DNA from: Triatoma infestans
Lineage: Eukaryota > Arthropoda > Insecta > Hemiptera > Reduviidae
Length of the DNA: 64,000 nt
Direction: 5' to 3'
Assembly: GCA_011037195.1 (NCBI GenBank)
Contig: JAAEAF010014739.1
Span: 124,001 to 188,000, forward strand
Shown piece after piece: positions 1-10,703 of this stretch (position 1 is its first letter; each line of letters opens with the position of its first letter). The notes below the pieces were generated by a model. That model was not told the origin of the DNA. It searched no databases and was given only the letters and a program-made list of their open reading frames with translations. A program made the translations under genes and the position numbers.

Positions 1-3000
1 CGCAGGTTCAGATGTAAATGGAGTGAAAACTAAAGCGGAAAAGAAAGGTGATGAATATATAGTTAATGGTCAGAAAATGTGGATAACGAATGGCGGAGTG
101 GCTAACTGGTAAATTATTTTTATCGTATTACATAGTTTTCATAAAAAATGTAAATAGTAAACTATAAAAAAATTTATAATTACCTTCAGCATATTTCAGG
201 GATTGTATTTTTCAGATTTGTTCATGGATTTAATATTCAGTTTTTGAATTTAATCATCAGAAGAAAGCAGTATTGGAGTTAATTTTCGCCTCTAGATATT
301 TCTTTAAGAAATCTTTTTTGCTCTGGAAAATACAAATACGTTGATTTCGGTTATTTTCTTTTAGTTTTTACGTTCATCTATCTTAGCCTAACTAAGTCAT
401 GATTCTTTTGAAAATCCAAGCCTGCCAGAATGCGGATATTTATTAGTGGATAGCTGATTTGTCGTCGTGGTGCCATGTTTCTAACATTCGTAACAGGTCG
501 GACTACTTAACAACACACTGTTATTCAAGAGATTGTTTCAACACTTTTTGTTGCCAATACAAGAACCGTACCCGGCTACAAGGCGAGACTATTTGCGGGA
601 GGTCCCTTCTTGTCCATAAAAATTTCGTTATTTCTATTTCTCATATTTAAAGATTGTGCACTATATCAGTTAGTCAGGTTTGATTCAAAACAACAGCTGT
701 AAGTTTGGCAAAAAAAAAACCCTTCTGAAAAATAACTTCATTTTCTGATTGTAATTAAGCGATAACTGCCAAGATGATCACATACTCTAATTTATATAGG
801 ACAGGAAGGTGGGATTAATAATAATGTAATTATGTAGCTGAAAGGTGCACCAATTTTCTCAGATCCATTGTTTCTCTGAAAAGGACATTAATTTAAAATT
901 CAAGCATCTAGTCTAAAATTTAATTAAAAAAAAAAAAATTGAATTCATAGCAACCTTGTGCAAAACTGAAGGAAATATCTCAATTGTTCAATATGCATGA
1001 CACAATGTGTTGTCCTTGTAACATATACCTAGTATTTATGTGCAAAATAATTTCATTTACTGTTAAAATAACCTTTCGTTTATTTACGTTTTACTTTTTG
1101 GTAGGTACTTTATACTAGCTCGTACCCATCCAGATCCTAAAGCTCCTGCTTCTAAAGCTTTTACTGGATTCATAGTGGACAAGGATACTCCTGGGATAAT
1201 ACCTGGGAAAAAGGTAGATTTAACGTATAATAATGATATTGTCTCAATTTGCATTCAACCAAATGAATAGTTTTGTTACTGCAGGAACTAAATATGGGTC
1301 AGCGGGCCTCAGACACTAGAGGTATAATCTTTGAAGATGTACGAATTCCAAAAGAAAATGTGTTACTCGGTGAAGGACACGGTTTTAGAATTGCCATGGA
1401 AACATTCAACAAGACTAGACCAGCTGTAAATACAATTTATTGTTTAATACAAAATTGTCAAATCATTAAGTGGGTAGAGTTAAATGGAAATTTTATATGC
1501 TGAATAAATACATATATTTGTTGCGGTGGTTGGTTCCGCAGAGCTGGAAAGCATCAGAGACATTTTTAAGTGGTAGCCTGCTTCATTTTGTGGTCATCGA
1601 CCGGTTTTTCGTTCGCCCAACCTCAGGATGCGTTTTGTCAGACAGTGTGATAACACAGACTGCTCAGAGCAAATTCAGTTTATACACTCTCAGTGTATAA
1701 AATTTGCTCTGTGCAATCTGTGTTATCACACTGTCTAAAAAACGGATCCTGAAGATGGGCGAACGCCCGAAACCTGTCGATGACCACTAAATGAAGCAGG
1801 CTACCACGGAAAATGTCTATGAATACATATGTTGTTGCATTAATTAAAGACTTCGTAGACTAAAATCACATCTTCGAAACTTGGAAGCTTATAATGAGAT
1901 GTTCATACGGCAATGGCCTGAGGAGTCTTAAAGAAAAAAGAATTATTTGTTGCTCTCAACATACTCTCCTCTCCTACCCTAAATAGCTCCTGAAGAAAGG
2001 CACCAATGGTACCCGAAACCTAGCGAAACAAAGAATTATTTTTTCTCTAAAACTCCTCTGGCCATTGCCGTATAACATCTCATAATTTTAAGGCCTGACA
2101 ATGTGGAAGCTTATAATTTTGTTTAATACAGTTGCTTTTGTGTATTTCTTTTATAATTATCTTTTACTGTTTTTGAGATCTCTTCAGAACGAAAAAAAAG
2201 GTGATTTCTGTCTTTGTGAACAGCATAATTCAGGAATGAACAATCGCTGGAACTTCAAAATTGATTTATCGTTTAGAAATCCTAGGGCAAGATGGTTTCT
2301 ACCAAAACTTGTCAATCGGAATACATTGCCACTTTTTGTGTGAGCAATTTTGTCTATAACAATTTTCAATGCATTTGAATTACTAAGTGCACACAAGACG
2401 TCGCGATTCAATTGACAGGTGTAATTACTTCTTTTAGTCGCTATTCGTTGACTCCAAATCTTGGCCCTGGTTTTATACAAACTGTTAATGCAATATAGTT
2501 ATATATGAAGTATATGGGTATTTCAAACTAGATTTGTTTATATTCATTGAGAAAAATTGCATTGGTTTTTCAGAAGCAGACTATTTATAATATAATAAAT
2601 CCGTTCCTAATTTATAATTTCAATCGTAATCGAAGGAGTTTACTTAATAATTAAACTAAAACAATCATGTAGTACTTGCATTTTTAAGGAAATTTAATCA
2701 TTTTAGGTTGCAGCCAGTGCAGTCGGATTGGCGAAACGAGCTTTTGATGAAGCTTCTAAATATTCACTGGAAAGGAAAGCTTTTGGTGTTCCAATTGCTT
2801 CCCATCAGGTATATTTATATTGGTTTATTAGTTTTAAAAATCGTATTCAAAATTAAGTGAATATATTAAATTGAGTACTATTTACAGGCGGTTGCATTTT
2901 TATTAGCTGATATGGCTATAGGCATAGAAACTGCCCGTCTTTCCTGGCAGAAATCTGCTTGGGAAGTTGACCAGGGACGAAAAAATGCTTACCTAGCTTC

Positions 3001-3381
3001 CATTGCTAAAGCATACGCCTCGGATGTGGCAAATAAATGTGCAACAGATGCAGTTCAGGTGAATAAAGTTTATTTTTCTTGCAGACTTTTGCTATTGTTA
3101 TTATTTTTTCTACTAAAGCCAAGAAACATAAGTTTTAAAAATCCTAAATTTATTTAGATGGTTTGGCAAAATCTAGAAGGAAGGACTTTAAACATTTTGT
3201 TAAACAATTAATATAAAAAAATTATTCGTAGATTTTTGGAGGAAACGGTTACAACAGCAGTTATCCTGTAGAAAAATTGATGAGAGATGCTAAAATTTTT
3301 CAAATTTATGAAGGAACATCTCAGATCCAACGTCTTATTATATCAAAAGCAATAATTGAAAGAGCTAAAAGCAAAGTATAG
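1..3381 (+). CDS. ACADM: Medium-chain acyl-CoA dehydrogenase, C-terminal six exons (5' end outside window)
   Basis: Mitochondrial flavoenzyme of beta-oxidation that makes trans-2-enoyl-CoA from medium-chain acyl-CoA and passes electrons to ETF. Exons read as 1-108, 1105-1213, 1285-1425, 2707-2808, 2888-3058 and 3232-3381, all with GT donors and AG acceptors. They join in frame into 259 residues ending at TAG 3379-3381. Visible family signatures are [30 protein letters not shown]-type helix, [20 protein letters not shown] and [11 protein letters not shown]; the glutamate of YEGT (codon 3310-3312) is the catalytic base of MCAD. The mammalian precursor is about 420 residues, so the signal peptide and roughly the first 160 residues lie upstream of the window. 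No frameshift or stop is seen, so the gene looks functional. MCAD rather than SCAD or VLCAD is judged from the near-identical C-terminal motifs recalled for the family. The third visible intron (1426-2706) carries two foldback elements. Confidence 0.95.
109..1104 (+). other. Intron of ACADM, AT-rich, no recognised element
   Basis: Bounded by a GT donor at 109-110 and an AG acceptor at 1103-1104. It contains only scattered short open frames that resemble no protein I know. Confidence 0.8.
1516..1821 (-). repeat. Foldback element family F1, copy 1 (intronic)
   Basis: Two inverted arms of roughly 140-150 bp (about 1530-1680 and 1700-1815). The left arm begins near TTGCGGTGGTTGGTTCCG and both arms contain GCCTGCTTCATTT or its complement. 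A 9-bp direct repeat, AATACATAT, lies at 1507-1515 and 1822-1830 and may be a target duplication. The right arm lacks the outer part seen in copy 2, as expected of a truncated retroposed copy. Related copies lie at 21679-21993 and 37006-37147. Confidence 0.75.
1746..1782 (+). ncRNA. Hammerhead-ribozyme-like core in F1 copy 1
   Basis: CTGAAGA at 1749-1755, stem II GGGC/GCCC (1757-1760, 1765-1768) with loop GAAC, then GAAA at 1769-1772, a minimal stem III C/G with loop CT, and the cleavage triplet GTC at 1776-1778. The flanks ATC (1746-1748) and GAT (1779-1781) can pair as helix I. One unpaired T separates A9 from stem II and helix I is only 3 bp here, so activity is doubtful. The opposite arm (about 1597-1635, minus strand) has a damaged version of the same motif. 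Confidence 0.5.
1896..2103 (+). repeat. Foldback element family F2, copy 1, with 14-bp target duplication
   Basis: Inverted arms beginning GAGATGTTCATACGGCAATG and ending in the complement CATTGCCGTATAACATCTC, followed by the terminal ATAATTTTAAGGCCTGAC. The copy is flanked by a perfect 14-bp direct repeat, TGGAAGCTTATAAT, at 1882-1895 and 2104-2117. Compared with copy 2, the left end lacks about 17 terminal bases, as in a truncated retroposed copy. It lies in the third visible intron of ACADM. Confidence 0.85.
1986..2024 (+). ncRNA. Hammerhead-like core in F2 copy 1
   Basis: CTGAAGA at 1990-1996; stem II GG.ACC / GGT.CC (1999-2013) with loop AAT and one internal mismatch; GAAA at 2015-2018. 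The upstream helix I strand GCTC (1986-1989) is kept, but the downstream partner reads AGCGA instead of the GAGC found in copy 2 and the cleavage triplet is altered. The motif is therefore recognisable but broken in this copy. Confidence 0.45.
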
Positions 3382-3398
3382 ATAATGCAGTTTTTAAT

Positions 3399-3404
3399 AA
3401 TAAA
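3399..3404 (+). terminator. Polyadenylation signal AATAAA of ACADM
   Basis: Exact AATAAA 18 bases after the stop codon of the acyl-CoA dehydrogenase gene, followed by a T-rich stretch. This implies a very short 3' UTR. A motif alone cannot prove use, but position and strand fit. Confidence 0.6.
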
Positions 3405-5039
3405 AAGTTCAATTGTCAAATCATTTTATTTCGCTTCCTTTCAATCTGCCCACCTAATCCTATATTCCCTAAGTTTTACATTACTGATTTCATTTGGAGG
3501 TTTTCATTTTTATAAATCGTAAAGTGATAAGCATTTTCATTAATTGTTATTTTAAATGGCAACTAGTTTAGAATTATTTACTTTGTTCTATAAGATTAGT
3601 AATATATAATTGCCATATATTAGTAAACACACTTATAATTCGCAGGGGCTAAAGAAAATTAATTCTTATTGGTTTCGAATATCTTTGAAAATTGTCAATA
3701 TCATATTTTAAACAATACTTACCATTTCTGTTTATTGTTTTAGTTTTTGTTTCTTTTTTTATGCTTTGCAAAATACTTTCCATACAATAATGCCATTCAT
3801 ATTTATTTTGTATGCATAATGTATTCAGTTACATGTCTAATGTATTTAGTATAATTTCCTGCATAATTCTCTTTAATTTCCCATTTATTTCTGACGAAGG
3901 ACATATAGGTGTCCAAACGTTATCAAAATGGACATAAATAATTGTAAAGACACACAAAGGAGTACCATGAACATTCTAGATGAATGTTGTGTAAGACGAA
4001 CAATTTTATTTCTTTGATTAAACACAAGCATTTTCCATATTGTTTTACACAAGTGATTTTAGAAATAAATTTTTTTATTGCTAAAGAAGTCGATAATCCT
4101 AAATGATTAAGTTGAACTTATTTTCTTTATTTTTTGTCTATATTTGCTCGTTTATTATTATTTCCCCCTAAATATATTTTATTAATGCTGATCAGTATTT
4201 TATTTCAATAATATTTACTTTTATTTGATCACATTTCCCTCAAAAATGAACTTGAACTACTTTTATCCATACCATCTACACGAATACATTGACCTCGATT
4301 TTGTTTGTATTAGCGATTTCTTTTATTTCAGTTGTAGATTGCTTACTTCATTACTTATTTTTTATTTAGGAAAGTAGTATGTGTTCCATTAACTGGAAAA
4401 TTCAAACGATCATATTTCGACATATAGTAAAGTTAATAGTTAATGAATTTACTAAGCATGGGTATCTCTCTGAACAATGAAAGATACTGATGATACAATG
4501 ATATACTAAATCATTATTTTTTAACATTAGATTTTTTATTTTCACAAATGACCACAAATATTATATGCCATAGAGATGATTCTAAATGTTTACATTCTTC
4601 AGAGCAATATCCTGTTTTTTCGTTGTTTCTAAAAAAAGCATTGCGATATCCTAGTTTTGTTAAAAACAGACTTGAAGCTATTGTGGAACTTCTTGGATTA
4701 GTTCTTCGTGTTGCCAATAGATAGCGTACATATCTGCACTTTATCTGCCCTAACCTAACAAACTCAGCAAATCTAAAGCCCTTATTCTATATTTTGTGTC
4801 TCTCTGCAATAATCATGTTGCTTTTTTATGGTTTTCATTTTTTTTTTGTGTTTACTGTAATATATATCTAATTGTTTTACGTTTCACAGAGCAATTTGGA
4901 CTTTGAATATAAAAAGAAGAAAAAATGCGAAGATACTAATCACATTACAGCTCGAACTAAATCATCATTCTCCATGTTTTAGATTTAACCTCACCCGTAC
5001 TCATATTAATCTTATGGTTTAACTTATCTTTGGAAACTG
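3405..5039. other. AT-rich intergenic region
   Basis: No gene recognised. It contains a hammerhead-like remnant at 3891-3921. The longest open frame (minus strand, 4514-4717) resembles nothing I know. Confidence 0.6.
3891..3921 (+). ncRNA. Hammerhead-like remnant (family F3)
   Basis: CTGACGA at 3891-3897, a 5-bp stem GGACA/TGTCC (3899-3903, 3910-3914), then AAACGTT. The conserved G before AAA is missing, so the core is incomplete. No inverted arm or flanking duplication was found. Confidence 0.35.
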
Positions 5040-5304
5040 CAGCATCGTGGCGCGCGTCCAGGTTTGATTAGCTAGGTGATAAGGTACCCGTGAACATGGA
5101 AAGTGTTTTGAAGACTGTCAATTGACACTCTGGTGCGTACGCCAGCTACGAAGTGCAAGTGAAGTGGCCTACAGACCTACATTTTGTGGGGCGTTCGATT
5201 TTCCAACTTTGGTTATTGGCGCAGAGTCCTTGGAACAAAGAAAAACATTCAAAATCTTTATGATCATCTCACCGGGTTCGAGGTAAGCGAAAAGTGGCTA
5301 AATC
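5040..5304 (+). promoter_or_regulatory. Possible promoter / 5' UTR of the gene starting at 5305
   Basis: Clearly richer in G+C and CpG (for example GTGGCGCGCGTCC near 5046) than the flanking AT-rich DNA and lies immediately upstream of a plausible start codon. A strong donor-like GAGGTAAGC occurs near 5280, so an untranslated exon ending there is an alternative reading. Confidence 0.35.
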
Positions 5305-5440
5305 ATGCGCGAGGAGGAGATGACAATAAGTGTGCCGACCAGCTCTGCTCATGAAACAAGTTCTGAACTTGATCCGTTGTTACTAAATGATGAAAATAAT
5401 TCACCAGAGCTTCAAGTGTCATATTCAGCTAACTCTACAG
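5305..5440 (+). CDS. Candidate first coding exon of an unidentified gene
   Basis: Open from ATG 5305 (a second in-frame ATG is at 5320) to a consensus donor ACAG|GTATGT at 5440/5441, giving 45 residues plus one base of the next codon. The peptide is polar and acidic with an ELDPLLL stretch matching the acidic dileucine sorting motif of endosomal or lysosomal membrane proteins, followed by NDENNSPELQ. The protein is not recognised. No matching downstream exon with the right phase was found in the window, so the rest would lie beyond 64 kb or be unrecognised. The composition looks protein-like, but support is only the frame, the splice donor and the GC-rich upstream. Confidence 0.4.
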
Positions 5441-6809
5441 GTATGTCATATGCTTTCCATACTTATTTTCATGATTTTCCCATATTCTCATCTTTTGTAT
5501 GTGTCTCCTCCCAAATTATATCCAACAAGTGTTTATGAGTGGAATAACTAAGAGTAGCCTGAAATTAGTATTTGACTTATTGTCTCAAGAGTAAAAACAA
5601 AAGTGTATATTGAATTGTCCATTTTTCCACTGCTTCAGCTCTTTATTAAAGATAATTATCATTTCTTAGCAAGTAGGTTAACATTATAGGTTATAATTTC
5701 ATTTACTTCTGAACTTTATTAAAACTAACTTTGACTATGTAAATTCTTTTAGAATTAATATCTCTATTATTAGTCATTCTTAGGATGCTAGTTATTTTAT
5801 TATTTAAAGCAGTTACTTTAACTGCACTTGTTTTGACATATTTCAATGTTTTACAAGACTTTTTAGAATAAATATAATAAGAAATACGGATTATATCAGT
5901 TTGTAAGGAAGAATTCATTGTCTTTACAGAATAAATATTAATAATAATTTGTTAATATAGTTTTAACATCTTGTTGCGCATATGCTGCTCTGTTTTACAT
6001 ATGTAAATAATGAGTGATTTATTTATCATGTTCAACTATCTAACGGAGAGACTTTTTATCTTATCTTATATTTTTTTTTGCAATGATACCAAGAATATAG
6101 GTCTTATTTAATTATAATGATATTCCGGATTGAATAATAATTATTTTTTAATTTTTTTTCTTTTTAAATAATTTAAATAATGTATAAATCTGTTAAATTT
6201 TACAATCATGTTGGGGTAGGTAAGTGAATATAAAAAGTAGGAGTTATAAGATTCTCTGTCTGTGTGCCAGTGTTACCACCCATGACATTGCACAGTGAAA
6301 GCATCGAGCCTCAGGCCTTGTTACATAAGAAGTCAGTGTTACGTTGGCATTTCTCTCCGACCTAGAGAATCTACCGGCTTCTGTCAGGTTTTAACCGATA
6401 CGATTTTTGTTAGGTCTTGTTCGGAAAATTTTTGAACCATTTTTTTTATACTTTACCTTGAAAAGAGTTGCATTTTTTGGCTGGAAGGTAAAACACGACA
6501 GGTGGCAACCATGATAACAGGTATTCTGGAACATGTTGCCAGCATAAAACGAGTTCTGCCTACAGATTGGTTCAACTTTAAAGGCACTTTAATTTCCTAT
6601 TTTCACTTTCAAAAATTAATGTGTACCGTAAAATAAAAGAGAAATACCTACTGAAAGAAAAGGAAGTATCAGAGATGTAACATGAAACAGAAAATATTTA
6701 GGTATCTCGAAAAGTGTAACAGAAAAAAGGGTAAGTTGGGAAGAAATTATTTTATATACCTATACATTTCACTGATAAAAGTAAAAATATTCGAGGAAGA
6801 AATCACACT
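5441..6809. other. AT-rich region, no recognised gene
   Basis: No coding similarity seen. A small imperfect hairpin (GGCAACCATG / CATGTTGCC) lies near 6503-6543. Confidence 0.6.
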
Positions 6810-6873
6810 CTTGAATCATGTATATAAAATGAAAGTAATGAGAAGTTTAAATTTAGTACTGCTAGGTACTAAG
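6810..6873 (+). repeat. Direct repeat, left copy
   Basis: About 64 bp beginning CTTGAATCATGTATA and ending TGCTAGGTACTAAG, matched with scattered changes at 7470-7534. The two copies bracket F2 copy 2. Confidence 0.7.
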
Positions 6874-7019
6874 GTGGCGCCCTTAGTGGTTCATTGTTGT
6901 GGTAGGTCATTGTCTTGTTAAGGTTGCCCAAAATTCATTTTCATGCCAGGCATTAATTGCTTTAATTTAGCATTTAAATTGCGATTGGCTTTTATTACAT
7001 CAAAGCATTGCTAAACATG

Positions 7020-7265
7020 GTATTTAAATCGTCAGGCCTTAAAATTACAATGAGATGTTTGTACGCCAATAGAGGAGTTTTTAAAGAAAAAAAAATTTCT
7101 TTGTTGCTCTACGTTTCAGGTTCTTCAGTCTCAACGTTCACTCCTCTCCTACCCTAAAGAGGTCCCGAAGAAGGGCACCAATGGTACCTGAAACGTAGAG
7201 CAACAAAGAAAATTTTTTTTCTTTAGAAACTCCTCTGGCCATTGCCGTACAAACATCTCATTGTT
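7020..7265 (+). repeat. Foldback element family F2, copy 2, with 13-bp target duplication
   Basis: Inverted arms (ACAATGAGATG... at 7047 and CATCTCATTG near 7253) and the terminal GTCAGGCCTTAAAATTA also seen at the end of copy 1. It is flanked by a perfect 13-bp direct repeat, ATTGCTAAACATG, at 7007-7019 and 7266-7278. The minus-strand arm near 7105-7125 holds a second, stem-deleted version of the central motif. Confidence 0.85.
7161..7201 (+). ncRNA. Hammerhead-like core in F2 copy 2
   Basis: CCGAAGA (7065-type CTGAAGA with one change) at 7165-7171, stem II GGCACC / GGTACC (7174-7179, 7183-7188) with loop AAT, GAAA at 7190-7193, minimal stem III ACGT, possible cleavage triplet GTA at 7195-7197 and helix I strand GAGC at 7198-7201. 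The other helix I strand GCTC is intact in copy 1 but changed to GTCC here. Across the two copies every hammerhead element except the stem II mismatch is present, though never all in one copy. Confidence 0.5.
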
Positions 7266-7469
7266 ATTGCTAAACATGTTTTTAAGTTTTTCGCTACACT
7301 TTTGGATATATGTACATATCTTAAGAACCGATAACAATGATATTATCGAGGGGAAAAGAAGGTTTTTTTTTGCAGAAAGGATATTGAAAGGAAATATAAT
7401 CTTTTATTGATTTCAATTGTATATCAGAGCAATATATATATATATATATATACATGGAAGGAACCACAT

Positions 7470-7534
7470 CTTGAATCATGTATACAAAATAAAAGTTATG
7501 AGAAATTTAAATTTGGATGCTGCTAGGTACTAAG
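7470..7534 (+). repeat. Direct repeat, right copy
   Basis: Diverged partner of 6810-6873 in the same orientation, sharing both ends and the central AAATTTAAATTT-like block. A local segmental duplication or two copies of an unnamed repeat are both possible. Confidence 0.7.
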
Positions 7535-9470
7535 CGATGGTGTCGCTCTCACCCTTTTACGTCTAATACCAAATGATGACGTAAAAAAATAAATTTAAAT
7601 CTGGGGTTATTTGAAATAAAATGTTGTAAAATTTTCTTCATTTCTTTACTATGTTAATTGTATAAAAGCAAGGTTAAAAGAATTTATTAATATCTATTTA
7701 TTAATTTTCAATTAAGGTATATAACGCACCTTAAAAAAAAAGTCTGATTTGAAACACTAGTTACTTTAACAACAATTCTAATTGAAACATTTTCTTCAAA
7801 ACTTGGAAATTTTAGTAGGTGTTCAATTGATCTAAGATATTTATGCTTATATATATATGGCAGAACCGTATTTCATACATAATGCTTTTTTAGGAAATAG
7901 GAACTTCCTGAATGCGCTTCTGTCTAACTCAACAAAATTGAATAGTTACTTGGGAAAAGCTAATGTCTCTGTGGAGCTGTTTTTTTTTTTTTTCAAGACA
8001 ATCTTGAAAAACTATAAAAAACATTTAGCGAAGTTGACGGGTTTTGACCGAAATTTCTGTTCCGAATTCGCTAAAAACATTTTTTTGAAATAATGTATAT
8101 TTCTGGAGAAATAAAGTGTAATGAAAGAGGGAAAAAATTTGTACCTAGATACTAATGTTGGCCAATACTTGCCTTTGTCCTTCTTATAAATACCATTAAA
8201 AACTTATTTAAGAATAGTGTGATTCTCGTGTATAAAACATATAAGCCATTTAAGTTTACATAATGAGATGACCATATATATATTACCTGTACAATTCTCG
8301 TGACCGATCCTGGACTGTTTAGTTGTTCATCAGTTTGCCGAAGGCTCTCCCTCCTTATCGTTCACGTCTTCTCATGCTTAGCACATTTTACTGATACCTT
8401 AAGCATGTATTTTTAATCTTCGTCTAATGACCAGTCCAAATGGTATTTGGAGGCGAAGATGTTATGGTAACAGACATTTATTAATGAAATAAAGCGTATA
8501 ATCACAAAAAGAAGTTGTAGTTGGTATATATTATACAAATAATGGACAATATTTATATAAATCTTATATTATTAATTATGATATAGTGTACAAAGTAAAA
8601 AAAAAAAAATAAATAAATAAATAAAGCCAGTAATGTTTTTATATATTAGAAGGGGATAACTCTGTTACTGAAATCAGCAGTGCAATTTATACAAGTGTGC
8701 TTGCAGTTTGCCAAGTGTTATTAATATTGGTGCGTTCTACCAACATTAATTATTTTTTTTATTTAATTAATACTAAATTTTCTATAATTATTGTTGTAAA
8801 TTCAGTTTAGTCTATAGTTGTTACATAATTAATGATCTCTAAATTTGGACTCAGTGTCCAGAAGCAGTTTATTCCATTAGAGGTAATTGAAACTATTCCG
8901 TCTTATTTGTTTTCTATTAATTTATTTTTTAGTTTGATTCTATAATTATTAACACTTATAGTTTTGTAACAAGAATTATTTGCATGTTAGTTATATTTAT
9001 TTGTTAAGTAATTCTTGCGTGCTTACCCGGTAAAACTATTATTTTATGTGGTTCTTCACCTGTTCTAGTTAAATATAGTTCTCAACTGGCTCAATAAGGC
9101 CTATTAACTATGTTGCTAATTATTTCCTATAAATTACTTGTTTTATTGGTTTTACTATTTGTTCTTTTTAATATATTTTATATTATTTTATTTCTTTTCT
9201 GGTAGTTTTGTATTGATATTTGCGAATATAGATAATTTTTGTATAGACAACTCAAGCTAGGTTATTGAAATGAATCTATGAAAAAGTGTTATAATTTTCA
9301 ATATGAAAGAATATGTTAAGAAAAGAAATACTGAAGTGAAGTATTCATACACTTTTCTATCTTCCAATTATGGATAATTTTCCTTCATACTTGGACAGTT
9401 GACTGGAGAATCAGGCCAGTGTCGTTTATGATGTAAACTTATAGTTGAAGCCATCTCTCTACTTAATTGA
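7535..9470. other. AT-rich region without recognised gene
   Basis: Only short low-complexity frames. A run ending (AAAT)n at about 8597-8626 could be the tail of an old SINE. Confidence 0.6.
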
Positions 9471-9483
9471 TTGCAACCTTACT

Positions 9484-9513
9484 CTGACGATGGATGAAAA
9501 TCTGAAACTGGTA
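9484..9513 (+). ncRNA. Diverged hammerhead-like motif, F1-related
   Basis: CTGACGA at 9484-9490, short stem GAT/ATC with loop GAAA, then GAAA at 9504-9507 followed by CTGGTA. The bases that follow (ACAAAATGAAGCATGC near 9521) resemble the F1 tail ACAAAATGAAGCAGGC, so this is probably an old F1 relative. Helix I pairing is not evident. Confidence 0.35.
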
Positions 9514-9679
9514 AAAGCCAACAAAATGAAGCATGCTATGACGGATAAAATCATAGAGGATAATTATATGTTTTACTGGAGACTCGTAATGACGCCGCCT
9601 GAACATTTGTCATTTAGAATTACGACAATTGCTGTAGGAGAATTAATGGAATGTTTCTTCCCAACAGAGTTTTTGTATT

Positions 9680-10703
9680 TACTTCATCTTACACCTAGTA
9701 AAAGGAAGTTCTGTAATCACAAATTTTTGATATCGGGTTTTCACACCGGAAATTTCCGTTTTAAGGACCCAAGAGTCCAAAAAAGTCGTTTTTAGAAAAT
9801 TGTGTGTGGTGTGTGTGTTTTTATGTGAACAGGATAGCTCAAAAATGAAAAATGGCAGAATTTCAAATTTGATATTCCGTTTAGGTATCAACATGGGATC
9901 CGACAGTAAGTTATCTGTCGAAATTCCTCAAACGGAAGTACCACTTTAATGTCTTATTCACTTTCTTGCAATTTTCTCGAAAATGACTTCAATGATTTTC
10001 TTTAAACTTGATATATCAACTACAATCATTGCAAAGATCTACAACTTTTATTTGAAACATTTCTCCGGGAAAATTCATTTTTAAGGGCACTTTGGGGAGA
10101 GGGATGGGGTTGGGTTGGGTTAGGTTAGGTTTTCCTTTAAAGTGCTATTTCAGTTTATAACACAATTCTGTTATCTAAATAATATTAATTAGACTTAAAT
10201 ATGTTGTTGAAATTCCGAGTTTGAAGAAATCGGATGACCGGAAGTGCGTTTTTACTGAATAGTATTCTTCAGTATTCTGCTATTTTCTCTAAAACGGCTC
10301 CAACAATTTTCTTTTAACTAAGTATGTGAACTACCATATAAAGAGCTTACAGCTTTTATTTGAAATATTTCTCCGTGTAATTTCATTTAAGGGGGCTTTT
10401 GGGGGAGGGGGAGGCTTATGTTTTCCTCTTGAGTACTATCTTAGTTGATTATATAATTCTACCATCTAAACAAAATTAATTAGAAATGAATAGGATGCTA
10501 AAAATCTAAGTTTCAAGACAATTAGTAAACCGGAAGTGCTTTTTTACAAAATAGTTTTTTTCAGTTTTCACGATTTTTTTCCATAAAACACCTATGAATT
10601 TCATTAAATTTGATATACTAACTATAAAATTTGTCAATTACAATTTTTGTAAACTGCAGTGAGAGAAAGTTGTGTGTGTGTGTGTCACACCAGATTTTTT
10701 TCT
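9680..10703 (+). repeat. EMR repeat copy A
   Basis: Near-complete copy: the hairpin end (TTACACCTAGTAAAAGGAAG), the block with TTTCACACCGGAAATTTCCG, the GTGAACAGGATAGCTCAAAAA block, then three modules with CGGAAGT at about 9932, 10220 and 10541, and the distal end AGAGAAAGTTGTGTGTG with TCACACCAGATTTTTT. No long coding frame; the 116-residue frame at 9445-9795 crosses its boundary and is spurious. Confidence 0.8.

Noticed and set aside
459..650. 63-residue frame in the first intron of ACADM
   Set aside because: No similarity recognised, no splice signals that would include it, and the flanking exons join in frame without it.
9445..9795. 116-residue open frame
   Set aside because: It runs from an F1-like fragment across the start of EMR copy A; the second half is repeat sequence and the frame is not kept in other copies.
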